From NCBI GenBank assembly GCA_015490005.1, contig WFYS01000057.1, positions 1-64,000 of the forward strand: a stretch of DNA of 64,000 nucleotides, read 5' to 3'. A program made the position numbers and the translations under genes. Origin of the DNA: Desulfurellaceae bacterium. Lineage in GTDB: Bacteria > Campylobacterota_A > Desulfurellia > Desulfurellales > Hippeaceae. Positions 32,007-42,310 of this stretch are shown here, piece after piece. How positions within the stretch are numbered: position 1 is the stretch's first letter; each line of letters opens with the position of its first letter. The notes under the pieces were generated by a model. The model was not told the DNA's origin. It made no database searches and saw only the letters and a program-made list of their open reading frames with translations.

Positions 32007-34010
32007 TTAAATTACAGTTAAATTTCTGTCCTTTGTAAGGACTTTTTTTATGCCGTTATGTTCGAAGTTTATTGTTAATATCTTATCTTCTTTGCTAAGC
32101 ACCATACCTTTACCATAAACTGAGTGGTAAACTTTAACGCCACGTTTTATCTCTTTTTGCTCTTTTGATCTTATTTCTTCTAAAAATCTAGATGGTTTTG
32201 ATGGTGTATACTGGTTGTTTTTTCTTCTGAATTGCGCATGTGTTATAAATAGGTTTGTTTTTGCCCTTGTTATTGCAACGTAAAACAAACGCCTCTCCTC
32301 TTCGATATCAAGTTCATTTCTTTTTAGGTTCTCGTTTGGAAACAATCCCTCTTCTAATCCAACGACAAAAACAGTGTTAAACTCCAAACCTTTTGCTGCA
32401 TGTATTGTCATAAGCTTCACCAATTCAGCACTTTTATCTAAATCATCTGAATAGTCCAAAAGAGATAGGCTATCTAAAAAAACTTCCAAGTTGCTTAAAT
32501 CACCGGCGTTTTTTAACTCATCCACGTTTGATATTCTATCATAATCAAATTTTTCTGCAAGATAGTTTTTGTATCCACTTTTTTCCATTATTGTATCAAT
32601 GATTTTATCAACTGTGCTGTTCATGTCTATGCTTTTGAATGTATTTAAAAATTTAGAAAGAGTATTTAGTTGTTTTTTTGTTAGGCTATTATTTTTGATA
32701 AGCTCTTCCGATGCTTCAAACATTGATATATTTAAATTTTGTGCGTACTCTGTTATTTTTCCAACTAAAGCTTTTCCTATACCCATTGGATGTGAGTTAA
32801 CTGCCCTTAAAAAAGATACATTGTCTTTTGGGTTTAGAAGCAACTTTAAGTATGATAGTATATCTTTGACCTCTTTTCTCTCTAAAAATTTCTTTGAACC
32901 TATGATTGAATAGGGAATTGAATTCCTTATTAAACTTTCTTCGAATATCCTTGACTGATAGTTTGTCCTGTAAAGTACTGCTATATCATTTAGTGATTCA
33001 CCCTCGCTTTGTAGCTTCAAGATATTTTGAGCTATAAAGTCAGCCTCATCCGAATCTGTTGGCAGTTCCTTTATGGTTATTTTGCCCCCGATTTTGTCTG
33101 AGTAAAGTGTTTTTTCGTTTCTGAAACTATTTTTGGAGATTAAGATGTTTGCGACATTTAAAATTTCCTGGGTAGATCTATAATTTTTTGTGAGTTTTAT
33201 TATTTTACAATTGTCGTACTCTTTATCAAATCTCATTATATTTTCTACCTTTGCACCCCTGAAACTGTAAATTGATTGGTCCTCATCTCCTACGGCACAT
33301 ACGCGGTTTTTCCCGTTGTAGAGTAACCTAACAAATAGATATTGTGGATAGTTTGTGTCTTGATACTCATCAATGAAAATGTATTTAAATCGCTTGGAGT
33401 ACTTCTCTTTAATTTCTTCGTTGTTTTGCAAAAGTTCGATAGTTTTGATTATAATATTGTCGAAGTCTACGGCACTCGCCTTTTCCAATTCTTCCTCATA
33501 AGTTTTATAAACCCTTTTGACCAGTTTATCGTAAGGGGTAGTGTCATCTAAGTCAGCCGGCTTCTCCATGTTCAACTTATGAAGGGAAATTTTTGAGAGT
33601 ATTATCTTTGGTGTATATTTTTTCTGATCAACGTTAAAGCGCTTCAGTATACTTTTTATTAAGTTTTCTTGATCTTTGGAGTCGTATATTGTTGGTTTAA
33701 TGCCCTCATTTCTCAAGACTCTTAATGCTATTGAATGAAATGTCCCAATCCACATATATTTGGCTTTATCGCCTATTAGATTTGCTATTCTTTCCTTCAT
33801 CTCGTTTGCGGCTTTATTGGTGAATGTTATAGCTAGGATTTCACCCGGTTTGGCGTAGCTTTCCTGTAGTATGTATGCAATTTTGTGCGTCAAAGTTTTT
33901 GTCTTGCCGCTGCCAGCACCTGCTATTATAAGCAAATTGCTGTTACACTCTAAAACAGCCTGTTTTTGGGATTCATTAAGCTGATTTATTATGGAGTTCT
34001 TCTGTTGCAT
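32007..34010 (-). CDS. pcrA: UvrD/PcrA/Rep-type superfamily 1 DNA helicase
   Basis: This is a 3'-5' DNA helicase for repair and replication restart. The 667-residue protein has the SF1A motifs in order: Q motif (LNESQKQAV), motif I LIIAGAGSGKT, Ia ITFTNKAA, II YIFIDEYQD, III AVGDEDQSIYSFRG, IV LTKNYRS, V TIHAAKGLEF, VI EERRLFYVAITRA, and a small C-terminal KVYHSVYGKGMVL Tudor-like tail. The length is below the usual 720, mainly by a short 2B region. PcrA, UvrD and Rep cannot be separated by eye. It overlaps the upstream ClC gene by 35 bp. Confidence 0.9.
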   Translation of the reverse strand: MQQKNSIINQLNESQKQAVLECNSNLLIIAGAGSGKTKTLTHKIAYILQESYAKPGEILAITFTNKAANEMKERIANLIGDKAKYMWIGTFHSIALRVLRNEGIKPTIYDSKDQENLIKSILKRFNVDQKKYTPKIILSKISLHKLNMEKPADLDDTTPYDKLVKRVYKTYEEELEKASAVDFDNIIIKTIELLQNNEEIKEKYSKRFKYIFIDEYQDTNYPQYLFVRLLYNGKNRVCAVGDEDQSIYSFRGAKVENIMRFDKEYDNCKIIKLTKNYRSTQEILNVANILISKNSFRNEKTLYSDKIGGKITIKELPTDSDEADFIAQNILKLQSEGESLNDIAVLYRTNYQSRIFEESLIRNSIPYSIIGSKKFLERKEVKDILSYLKLLLNPKDNVSFLRAVNSHPMGIGKALVGKITEYAQNLNISMFEASEELIKNNSLTKKQLNTLSKFLNTFKSIDMNSTVDKIIDTIMEKSGYKNYLAEKFDYDRISNVDELKNAGDLSNLEVFLDSLSLLDYSDDLDKSAELVKLMTIHAAKGLEFNTVFVVGLEEGLFPNENLKRNELDIEEERRLFYVAITRAKTNLFITHAQFRRKNNQYTPSKPSRFLEEIRSKEQKEIKRGVKVYHSVYGKGMVLSKEDKILTINFEHNGIKKVLTKDRNLTVI

Positions 34011-35766
34011 CGTTATATGCTTTTATTATATCCTTTCTTGTTATTATACCTATGATTTTACCTTTTTCATCTATAACTGGTATTGTATTAATCTCTTTAA
34101 AGCCAATTTTGTGTAAAAGCATGTTTAAGTTTTCTTCTTTTGTAGCAGTAACAACATTTTTATTAGATATATCGTCAGCTACGAGAAAATCTGCAAGCTC
34201 GTTTTCCCCAAGTATTGATTTTAAAACGTGCAAGGTTACAATGCCTTGCAGATTGTTATGACTGTCCATTATTGGTATGTCAGTTTGTTTAGAATCTGAA
34301 AGTATATCGAATATTTTTGACAAGTTTGTATCCCCTGTAACACTCAAAAATTTGCTTTTCATTAAATCTTTAACTTTTATTCCTTCAAGCACATCCTTTA
34401 TGTATTCATATTTGTGTATTGGAGAATGCGCTCTATCCTTTACTTGATGTTTTTCGATGGTGTATCGAGTAGTTAGTAAAAAGCTTATTGACACAACCCA
34501 CATGGATGGAACAATAAGTTCGTAATTGCCTGTTATCTCTGCTACAACTATTATGACGGATAAGGGAGTTTTGTTTGTTGCAGCAAAGAAGCCCGCCATG
34601 CCAACAATAGCGAATGAGGCTGGGTTATTTACCAACAATGGTGCTATATGTTTTAGTAATCCTCCTACACCGCCGCCAATGGCTGTTCCAATCACCAATG
34701 TGGGCGCAAAAAGTCCAACGGAGTTGCCACTTCCCAACGTTACAGATGTAGTTATCATTCTTATAAAACCCAAAAGCAGAAGAATTGAGAATGCCGTTTT
34801 GTTCAGAAAAGCCTTTTGCATTATACCATAACCCATACCAGCTGCATCAGGTATTATCATTGCAAACAGACCCACTATGAACCCGCCGAGAGCCGTTTTT
34901 ATGTAAAGCGGCGTTTTGATTTTTGAAAATGTGTTATTTGTTTTGTTAAAGATAGCAATAAAGATTATTGCACTTATCGAGCATACTAATGCTAAGATAG
35001 TGTATGAAATAAATTCGTAAATATTGTCAAACTTCATGATAGGGGTTGAGAACATATGTACCCATCCAAACTTTGCAGAGAAAATAGAGTATGCTATGAT
35101 TGAGGAAATGGCAGCGGGAAGTAGTGCTTCATACTCAAAGTCTATATCTTGATATAACACTTCAACAGCATATATTGCAGCACCCATGGGACTTCTAAAT
35201 ATTGCACCTACGCCACCTGCAAGCCCTGCAAGCATCAAAATTCTTTTGTCTTTATCTGATAAATGAAAAAGCTTTCCTAGCTGATAACCGAATCCAGCAC
35301 CCATTTGTGCCGCAGGTCCTTCCCTTCCTCCTGCTCCACCTACGCCGAGTGAAATCACTGATACCAAGAGCTTAACAAAAGGCACACGTTTTCTTATGGG
35401 TTTGTTGTTGTGGTAAGCTTTTATAACCTCTCCTGTGCCTCCACCTTTTGTTTCCTCTGCCAAGAGGTGTATAAACAAACCGCTAATGAATCCGCCTACA
35501 GTTATGATGATTAAAAATCCTATACGATTGAACGGTTTGTGTATAAGTGATATTAGTGGTTCTTCGTTTGCTGGGTGACTTAGAGGGAAACCTGCTACAT
35601 GATTCATTAGGGTTACAGATGTTAAATCTAGTAGAATAAACAGTACTATAGCTCCTAAACCTGCTAGTACGCCTACGATGGATGCGTATATCAACATTTT
35701 ACTTGTTTGAGAACGTTTTAGATTCTTTATGATAAACATCAATTCAGAAAGTGCAGATACCTTCAT
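33976..35766 (-). CDS. ClC-family chloride channel or antiporter with CBS domains (copy 1)
   Basis: This 596-residue inner-membrane protein has about 10-12 membrane helices followed by two CBS domains (residues 440-590, LMKSKFLSVTG and VVTATKEENLNML). ClC motifs are GGGTGEV (selectivity loop), GREGPAAQMG with the external gating glutamate, and GSGNSVGLFAP. The residue equivalent to the internal proton glutamate of EcClC (E203) appears to be Val (YAVEVLYQD). Whether it is a channel or an exchanger is therefore open. It overlaps glmS by 4 bp upstream and pcrA by 35 bp downstream, and is paralogous to the copy at 37615. Confidence 0.9.
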   Translation of the reverse strand: MKVSALSELMFIIKNLKRSQTSKMLIYASIVGVLAGLGAIVLFILLDLTSVTLMNHVAGFPLSHPANEEPLISLIHKPFNRIGFLIIITVGGFISGLFIHLLAEETKGGGTGEVIKAYHNNKPIRKRVPFVKLLVSVISLGVGGAGGREGPAAQMGAGFGYQLGKLFHLSDKDKRILMLAGLAGGVGAIFRSPMGAAIYAVEVLYQDIDFEYEALLPAAISSIIAYSIFSAKFGWVHMFSTPIMKFDNIYEFISYTILALVCSISAIIFIAIFNKTNNTFSKIKTPLYIKTALGGFIVGLFAMIIPDAAGMGYGIMQKAFLNKTAFSILLLLGFIRMITTSVTLGSGNSVGLFAPTLVIGTAIGGGVGGLLKHIAPLLVNNPASFAIVGMAGFFAATNKTPLSVIIVVAEITGNYELIVPSMWVVSISFLLTTRYTIEKHQVKDRAHSPIHKYEYIKDVLEGIKVKDLMKSKFLSVTGDTNLSKIFDILSDSKQTDIPIMDSHNNLQGIVTLHVLKSILGENELADFLVADDISNKNVVTATKEENLNMLLHKIGFKEINTIPVIDEKGKIIGIITRKDIIKAYNDATEELHNKSA

Positions 35767-37580
35767 TCTACAGTAACGCTTTTAGCCAAATTTCTGGGTT
35801 GGTCAATATCGTTTCCTCTAAATAGGGCAACATAGTATGCGAGCAACTGCAGTGGGATTATATAGACAAAAGGGGAAAAATCATAGTCAATATCAGGAAC
35901 TTCTATCGTGCAATCCGCTATGTCAGCTTTTTTACTGCTTACAAGTATAATTTTCCCGTGTCTTGATTTTATCTCTTCACAATTGGACAAGCTTTTCGAA
36001 TAAAATGGTTCTTTTGGATGTGCAACAACCAATGTAGGTGTATTTTCATCAATTAAGGCTATAGGGCCGTGTTTCATTTCTCCTGCAGGGTAACCCTCTG
36101 CGTGTATATATGAGATTTCTTTGAGTTTTAAAGCACCTTCCAAAGCTAAAGGATAACAAATTCCCCTACCCAAATACAGGAAGTTCTGGTAATTATAATA
36201 TTGATCTGCTAACTGTTTTATTGTTTCTTGCGTTTGGCTGAATGTGTTTTTTATTAGAGATGGAATCTCAAGTAATTTTTTAGACAGTTTTTTTGCTGCC
36301 TCATAATTCTTAATTTGCGCTATATAAAACGCAATCATGTACAAAACGGCTAATTGGCTTGTGAAGGCTTTTGTTGATGCTACACTGATTTCAGGCCCTG
36401 CTAATGTATATATGCAGGAATCTGAGAGCCTTGCGATGGCACTCTCTTTAACATTTACTATAGATAGAGTTTTAATGCCCTTACTCTTTGCCATTTTTAG
36501 TGGTTCTTTTGTGTCAGCCGTTTCCCCAGACTGGGAAATTGCTATAAATAGATTATTTTTGGAATATGGGTAATCGTAATACCTAAACTCGCTACCAATC
36601 TCAACGTCAACTTTTATATCTGTGTATTTTTCTATTATGGGTTTTGCTGTAAGCCCCGCATAAAAGCTCGTTCCGCAGGCCACTATTGTTATTCTATCAA
36701 GATTTTTTAAGAATTTTTTGTCTATCGTGATTTCATCATTCAAGAATACATTACCATCTTCGTCAATACGTGATTGTATTGTATTTCTAACAGCTTCATC
36801 CTCTTCTGCAATTTCTTTAAGCATAAAGTGTTTATAGCCGCCTTTTTGAGCCTTTTCCTTGCTCCATTCTATTTTTGTAGTATTTCTCTTTACTTCTTTT
36901 TTATCTTTGTCCCAGATGGTTATATTGTCTTTGTTTATCAGTGCAACATCTCCATCTTCTAAAAATATAAAGTCATGTGTATACTCGATTAAGGCTGAAA
37001 CATCACTTGCAACATATGTTTCATTTTTAGATAAGCCAATAACGAGAGGACTTTCATTTTTGGCAAGCATCATGTAGTCAAACCCCTTAGATATTGCAGC
37101 AATGGCAAAGCTCCCTTTAAGCATCCCTATGGCTTCAAAGAAGGCGTTTTTAAAATCTTTATGTTCTTTTAAGTAGAAGTCCACCAACAAAGCTATTATT
37201 TCTGTGTCGGTGCCTGTTGTTTTGTTTATGTTCTTGGCTTTTAAGAATTTTTCCAAGCTCCTGTAATTTTCTATTATTCCGTTGTGAACCAGTGAAACAT
37301 GTTCTGTGTAATGGGGATGAGCATTGACACTTGATGGTGATCCATGAGTTGCCCATCTCGTATGCCCTATACCCACAGTGGCAGATGTGTTTATATTACT
37401 TTCTGCAATTAGTGTGATTAGGTCTGTTACTTTACCCTTTGTTTTAATGGTTTTTATATCGTTATTGTTCTTTAGAGATATGCCGGCTGAGTCATACCCT
37501 CTATATTCGAGCGACTGCAAGCCGGAGAGCAATATACCCAAAGCTTTTTTATCACCAGAATAACCAACAATTCCGCACAT
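35763..37580 (-). CDS. glmS: Glutamine-fructose-6-phosphate aminotransferase (isomerising)
   Basis: GlmS makes glucosamine-6-phosphate for peptidoglycan and LPS. The 605-residue protein has an N-terminal class II amidotransferase domain with catalytic Cys2 (MCGIVGYSG) and RWATHG near residue 76. Two SIS sugar-phosphate domains follow, with CGTSFYAGL and SQSGETADT, then PRNLAKSVTVE at the C terminus, the usual GlmS ending. No glmS ribozyme is possible in the 34 bp upstream gap. It is flanked by two ClC genes, and glmU is encoded 2 kb upstream. Confidence 0.98.
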   Translation of the reverse strand: MCGIVGYSGDKKALGILLSGLQSLEYRGYDSAGISLKNNNDIKTIKTKGKVTDLITLIAESNINTSATVGIGHTRWATHGSPSSVNAHPHYTEHVSLVHNGIIENYRSLEKFLKAKNINKTTGTDTEIIALLVDFYLKEHKDFKNAFFEAIGMLKGSFAIAAISKGFDYMMLAKNESPLVIGLSKNETYVASDVSALIEYTHDFIFLEDGDVALINKDNITIWDKDKKEVKRNTTKIEWSKEKAQKGGYKHFMLKEIAEEDEAVRNTIQSRIDEDGNVFLNDEITIDKKFLKNLDRITIVACGTSFYAGLTAKPIIEKYTDIKVDVEIGSEFRYYDYPYSKNNLFIAISQSGETADTKEPLKMAKSKGIKTLSIVNVKESAIARLSDSCIYTLAGPEISVASTKAFTSQLAVLYMIAFYIAQIKNYEAAKKLSKKLLEIPSLIKNTFSQTQETIKQLADQYYNYQNFLYLGRGICYPLALEGALKLKEISYIHAEGYPAGEMKHGPIALIDENTPTLVVAHPKEPFYSKSLSNCEEIKSRHGKIILVSSKKADIADCTIEVPDIDYDFSPFVYIIPLQLLAYYVALFRGNDIDQPRNLAKSVTVE

Positions 37581-37614
37581 AGACCCTCACTTATATCACC
37601 AAAATTTTCTTTTT

Positions 37615-39390
37615 TCAAACATTCATTTTTAATGTCGCTTCGTTGTAAGTTTTTATAATATCTTTCCTTTTTACAACTCCTATGACTTTTTCTGGATTGT
37701 CTTCTTTAACTACAGGCACAAGAGCAATATCTTTGAAGCCCATCTTATGTAACAGCGTGTTTAGATTTTCATCCTTTGTGGCTGTTATTAATTTCTCATT
37801 TGCTATATCCTCAGCCACAAGAAAGTTCATTAGTTCCTTGTCTTCTCCTAAAAAAGTTTTTAAAACCCTCATCGTTATTATGCCTTTGAGATTTTCGTTG
37901 ACATCAAACATTAATATAGCATCGTTATCACTATTTTTTAGCCTTTCATAAACCTCTTTTATAGGCGTTTTTTGGTAAACCCAGCTATAGTCCTTAGATA
38001 TAATATTTTTAATTTTTATCTCTTCTAAAATGTCTTTTGAAAATTCGGTTTTGTGGGCTGGTGATAATTTTCTGTTTTTCTCCTGTTTTTCGTATATTGT
38101 CCACTTTTGGGCGATTATATAGCTAATGCTAGCTGTCCAAATGGACGGAACGATCAAGTGGTAGTTTCCTGTCATTTCTGTGACCATAACAATTGTTGAA
38201 AACGGTGTATTTGCCGCTGCTGTAAAAAAACCTACCATTCCCACAATTACAAAAGCGGCTGGTTGGCTTACCAAATTTGGTGATAAGTGATGTAAAATCA
38301 AACCTACGGCTCCACCTAAAGAGCCACCTATTACCATTGAAGGTCCAAAGACACCGGCGCTCCCACCACTGGATATAGTAAAGGCCGTAGAAAAGACCTT
38401 TAAAACTGCAACCAGCAATAACAATTTTATGGTCACTGTGCCATCTAACGCCTCTTGCAATACACCGTAACCTGTTGATATGGCATCTGGTACAAGTATG
38501 CCTATAAGTCCTACGATTAGACCTCCAATGGCTGGTTTTAGATGCGGTTTTATGGGTATTTTTTTGAAGATTTTGTCTCTCACTCCGTAGAATACCTTTA
38601 TGTAAAATATAGCAAACAGTCCACATGCGATGGCAAGTATTGCGTATGATATAAACTCAATAGGATTTGAGAATTGAAATGTTTTGGTATAAAATAGAGG
38701 ATGCCATCCAAAGAACATACTAAAAACAGAATAAGCTACAATTGATGCAACGATTGTATATATGAACACCTCGCCTTCAATTTCAGGTTCCTTATAAAGC
38801 ACTTCGCTTGCAAAGATTGCTCCTGCCATCGGTGCATGGAATATGGCCCCTACACCGGCACCCATGCCACTTGCCAAGAGTATCCTTCTCTTTTTCTCAG
38901 TTAAACCCAGTTTTGTTGCAAAGAATGAACCAAATCCTGCGCCAATCTGGGCTATTGGTCCTTCTCTTCCACCTGAGCCACCGCTACCCAACGTTATGGC
39001 CGAAGCTATCATCTTTATAATTGGAACAATGGGTTTTATTATGCCATTTTTCCTATGGTATGCCTCTATTGCTGCATCTGTTCCGTGTCCTTCGGCCTCC
39101 GGCGCAAATGTGTAAACCAATAGGCCTGATAATAGACCGCCTATTGTGATAATTAGAATAAGTTTTAATGGTGAAAAGGCTCTCTCAATATGGTGAAATA
39201 GAACTGGTTCTCCTCTTGGCTCATGTAGTGGAAACCCTGCTATGTTGTGTAAAAGATTTACGCTGAAAAAGTGTGTTGTAACCAGAAAAGCTACTGCGCC
39301 TACTCCTGTTATAACACCAACAATTACAGCGTAAAATATCAATTCCCCTTCTTCTATGGCCTGTTTTGTGGGCTTTATGGTGAAGGGCAT
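37615..39390 (-). CDS. ClC-family chloride channel or antiporter with CBS domains (copy 2)
   Basis: This 591-residue membrane protein has the same layout as the copy at 33976: a ClC core then a CBS pair (residues 440-585). The motifs are GHGTDAAIEAYH, GREGPIAQIG with the gating Glu, GGSAGVFGPS, and ASEVLYKE with Val at the E203-equivalent position. The two copies share long aligned segments, for example the GNYHLIVPSIW region. They differ throughout, so this is an old duplication now split by glmS. It is adjacent to glmU with no gap. Confidence 0.9.
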   Translation of the reverse strand: MPFTIKPTKQAIEEGELIFYAVIVGVITGVGAVAFLVTTHFFSVNLLHNIAGFPLHEPRGEPVLFHHIERAFSPLKLILIITIGGLLSGLLVYTFAPEAEGHGTDAAIEAYHRKNGIIKPIVPIIKMIASAITLGSGGSGGREGPIAQIGAGFGSFFATKLGLTEKKRRILLASGMGAGVGAIFHAPMAGAIFASEVLYKEPEIEGEVFIYTIVASIVAYSVFSMFFGWHPLFYTKTFQFSNPIEFISYAILAIACGLFAIFYIKVFYGVRDKIFKKIPIKPHLKPAIGGLIVGLIGILVPDAISTGYGVLQEALDGTVTIKLLLLVAVLKVFSTAFTISSGGSAGVFGPSMVIGGSLGGAVGLILHHLSPNLVSQPAAFVIVGMVGFFTAAANTPFSTIVMVTEMTGNYHLIVPSIWTASISYIIAQKWTIYEKQEKNRKLSPAHKTEFSKDILEEIKIKNIISKDYSWVYQKTPIKEVYERLKNSDNDAILMFDVNENLKGIITMRVLKTFLGEDKELMNFLVAEDIANEKLITATKDENLNTLLHKMGFKDIALVPVVKEDNPEKVIGVVKRKDIIKTYNEATLKMNV

Positions 39391-40746
39391 TTATGTTTTC
39401 TTTTTTTCCTTTGTTCTTTTTTCCATTGTATCTCTATATTTTTTTGTCCACCCTTCTTTGTTTGTCTGAGGCACTCGTGATATTGCCAAAGCATAAGGTT
39501 CTACGTCTTTTGTTACGGTTGTTCCTGCGGCAATCATGGTATCGTCTCCTACCTTAACTGGTGCTACAAGTTGAACATCTGAGCCTATAAAAACCCTATC
39601 TCCAATTATTGTTTCGTTCTTTTGGTAGCCATCGTAGTTGCATGTTATTGTTCCACAGCCTACATTCACATCTTCTCCTATAACGGCATCTCCTAAATAC
39701 GTTAAGTGGCTTGCTTTTGTTCTTTTTCCAATTTTAACTTTTTTGGTTTCAACAAAATTTCCTATTCTCACGCAACTTTTAAGCTCGCTCATTGGCCTTA
39801 GGTGGGCAAAGGGGCCTATTTCGCAATTATCGCAGATTATGCTTTCTTCTATTACACAATACGGTTTTATATGCACGTTATCCCTGATTATAGAGTTTTC
39901 TATTATGTTGCCGTTTTCTATTACACATTCCCTACCAATCCTTGTTTTACCTCTCAAGTGAACATTTGGATATATTATTGTATCTTCATTTATTTCTACA
40001 TCATAATTTATATAAGTATTGTCTGGGTCAACAAATGTTACATTTTCAAAGTTGTCTATAATCCTTTGCTGAATGATTTTTCTTGCTTCGCTTAATTGTC
40101 TTCTATTATTTACTCCCAGCATATTTTCAGGTTTTATTTTTAATGTTTCTACTTTGTTTAAAAACTTTACTATATCTGTTAGGTAATACTCACCTGTTTT
40201 TTTGTTTTTCTCTATTTTTGGTAGAGCTTTTAGGGCAGCCTTTGTATCAAAAATGTATATACCGCTGTTTACCTCTTTTATCTTCTTTATGATATCGTTT
40301 GCGTCCTTTTCTTCTACTATTTGTAGGCCGCTTTCATCTTTAACTATTCTGCCATAGCCGTATGGATTCTCTAAAACAGTCGTTAAAATTAGGCAATCCA
40401 ACCTGTTTGCCTTTAGTAAATTGAAGCCTGTTTCAAAATCGTTTGAGTCTATCAATGGCATATCGCCGTTTACTACGGCAAAAGCATCTGAATTTATATG
40501 GTTTATCGCTTTAGACAGTGCATCGGCCGTACCTTTCTGCTCCTCTTGGATGTGTATTTGGGTCTTTGGAAACATTTTTTTTAGAGTGTTTTGTATCTCT
40601 TTATTAGATACTATGTGTACCTTATATTTTTCCAAAGCCTTTACAATGTAAAATATTATGGGTTTTCCACATATATTGTGGAATATCTTACTTGTTTTTG
40701 ATTTCATTCTAGTTGACTTACCAGCTGCCAATATTACTGCTTCCAT
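39391..40746 (-). CDS. glmU: Bifunctional UDP-N-acetylglucosamine pyrophosphorylase/glucosamine-1-phosphate N-acetyltransferase
   Basis: GlmU acetylates glucosamine-1-phosphate and forms UDP-GlcNAc. The 451-residue protein has an N-terminal nucleotidyltransferase domain with VILAAGKSTRMKS, EEQKGTADA and VVNGDMPLI. A C-terminal left-handed beta helix of hexapeptide repeats begins near residue 250 (TIIYPNVHLRGKTRIG), with the KASHLTYLGDA active site. The ATG at 40746 has GGAGG five bases upstream; the frame extends to 40761 without support. With glmS it provides the pathway from fructose-6-phosphate; glmM is not seen here. Confidence 0.97.
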   Translation of the reverse strand: MEAVILAAGKSTRMKSKTSKIFHNICGKPIIFYIVKALEKYKVHIVSNKEIQNTLKKMFPKTQIHIQEEQKGTADALSKAINHINSDAFAVVNGDMPLIDSNDFETGFNLLKANRLDCLILTTVLENPYGYGRIVKDESGLQIVEEKDANDIIKKIKEVNSGIYIFDTKAALKALPKIEKNKKTGEYYLTDIVKFLNKVETLKIKPENMLGVNNRRQLSEARKIIQQRIIDNFENVTFVDPDNTYINYDVEINEDTIIYPNVHLRGKTRIGRECVIENGNIIENSIIRDNVHIKPYCVIEESIICDNCEIGPFAHLRPMSELKSCVRIGNFVETKKVKIGKRTKASHLTYLGDAVIGEDVNVGCGTITCNYDGYQKNETIIGDRVFIGSDVQLVAPVKVGDDTMIAAGTTVTKDVEPYALAISRVPQTNKEGWTKKYRDTMEKRTKEKKKT

Positions 40747-40757
40747 AAAAACCTCCA

Positions 40758-42263
40758 TCAATGCCTAAAATGTCTTGTGTGTATGAATATCAGCGCTATC
40801 CCATATTGGTTTGCTGCCTCTATTACCTCTTTATCCCTTATTGACCCTCCTGGCTCAGCTATAGCTTTTACGCCAATTTCCTTTGCAAAATCGACTGAAT
40901 CTCTGAATGGGAAAAATCCATCTGATGCCATAACACAGCCATTTAGGTTAATATTTAAGTCTTTAGCCCTTTGTGATGCAAATTTCACAGAATCAATCCT
41001 TGAAGTTTGTCCTGCTCCAATGGCAAGGGTTTTTTTGTCCTTTGCATAAACTATCGAGTTTGATTTGGCATATTTTGATACTTTAAAAGCGAATCTTAGG
41101 TCATTAATTTGATTTTTTGTAGGTTTTACCTCTGATACAGTCTCAAAGTCAAAGTCGCTTTTTGCGTCGCTTTCTTGAACGAGGTATCCACCCAGAACGC
41201 TTCTTACCTCTGTGAATTCAATATTTACTCTTGGTACTCTAATAACTCTTAGATTTTTCTTTGTTTTTAATAGTTCCAAAGCTTCTTTTTCAAACTCAAA
41301 TGCTACTACAACCTCAAAAAACCTTTCTGTAATCAACTTAGCTACATCTTTATTTAACTTTTCATTAATTCCAATAATGCCACCAAATGCACTTACAGGA
41401 TCGCACGCAAGGGCGTTTAGGTATGCCTCCGTTTGATTGTTAGATTGAGCCACGCCACAAGGTGTGTTGTGTTTTATGATTGCGCACGTTGTTTTATCAA
41501 AATCCAACATCATCCTGTAGGCCACATCAATATCTAGGATGTTGTTGTATGAAAGTTCTTTTCCGTTTAGTTGTTCTAAGTTTGCTATGCCTTTCATTAA
41601 TGGGTTGTAGCCAAAATATGCCTTTTGATGAGGATTTTCGCCGTACCTCAATTTTTGCTTAATTTTTATTGCCACGCCTTTTTCCTTAAAGGAGTTAGTG
41701 TTAAATAACTTAGCAGTTATAATGCTGTCATAGTAGGACGTTTTAGAGAATACTTTAAGGGCGAATTCCTTACGCTTCTTTTTATCTATGCTGTCAAAGT
41801 TTTCCATTATCCATTCGTAATCGTCTGGGTCACACACGACAAGAACATCTTTAAAATTCTTTGCCGCTGCTCTCAAAAGTGTAGGACCGCCAATATCTAT
41901 GTTCTCTATCAATTCATCTTCATTGTCTGTTTTTAATGCCACATCTTCAAATGGGTAGAGATTTACAACGACAACCCGAATGTCCAATATGCCTAAATCT
42001 TCTACTGTGCTTTTGTGCTCTGGGTTGTCCCTTTTGAACAGTATTCCACCATGTACTTTGGGGTGTAGAGTTTTAACGCGCCCATCTAGCATCTCCTTTG
42101 AAGCCGTGTAATCTTCCACTTTAATTGTCTCTATGCCATTTGAATTTAACAGTTTCGCGGTTAAGCCCGTTGATATGATTTTAAAGCCCTTGTTTTTTAA
42201 GAATTTTGCAAAAGTAACTATACCATCCTTGTTGTAAACACTAATTAAAGCAGCCTTCTCCAT
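40758..42263 (-). CDS. purH: Bifunctional AICAR transformylase/IMP cyclohydrolase
   Basis: PurH catalyses the last two steps of IMP synthesis. The 501-residue protein has the N-terminal MGS-like cyclohydrolase domain (ALISVYNKDGIV, STGLTAKLL, DGRVKTLHPKVHGGIL). The C-terminal transformylase has LRYGENPHQKAYF, IKHNTPCGVAQ with the catalytic Lys-His pair, and VMASDGFFPFRDSVD. Start: ATG with AGGGGG upstream. It sits after a 47 bp gap from the YgbA-type gene and just before glmU on the same strand. Confidence 0.97.
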   Translation of the reverse strand: MEKAALISVYNKDGIVTFAKFLKNKGFKIISTGLTAKLLNSNGIETIKVEDYTASKEMLDGRVKTLHPKVHGGILFKRDNPEHKSTVEDLGILDIRVVVVNLYPFEDVALKTDNEDELIENIDIGGPTLLRAAAKNFKDVLVVCDPDDYEWIMENFDSIDKKKRKEFALKVFSKTSYYDSIITAKLFNTNSFKEKGVAIKIKQKLRYGENPHQKAYFGYNPLMKGIANLEQLNGKELSYNNILDIDVAYRMMLDFDKTTCAIIKHNTPCGVAQSNNQTEAYLNALACDPVSAFGGIIGINEKLNKDVAKLITERFFEVVVAFEFEKEALELLKTKKNLRVIRVPRVNIEFTEVRSVLGGYLVQESDAKSDFDFETVSEVKPTKNQINDLRFAFKVSKYAKSNSIVYAKDKKTLAIGAGQTSRIDSVKFASQRAKDLNINLNGCVMASDGFFPFRDSVDFAKEIGVKAIAEPGGSIRDKEVIEAANQYGIALIFIHTRHFRH

Positions 42264-42310
42264 TTTTACCCCCTATTAAAAAGTTATCAATCATTTAATA
42301 TTAAGTCAAA

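Noticed and set aside
37581-37614. glmS ribozyme upstream of glmS
   Set aside because: The gap to the previous gene is only 34 bases, far too short for the ribozyme core.
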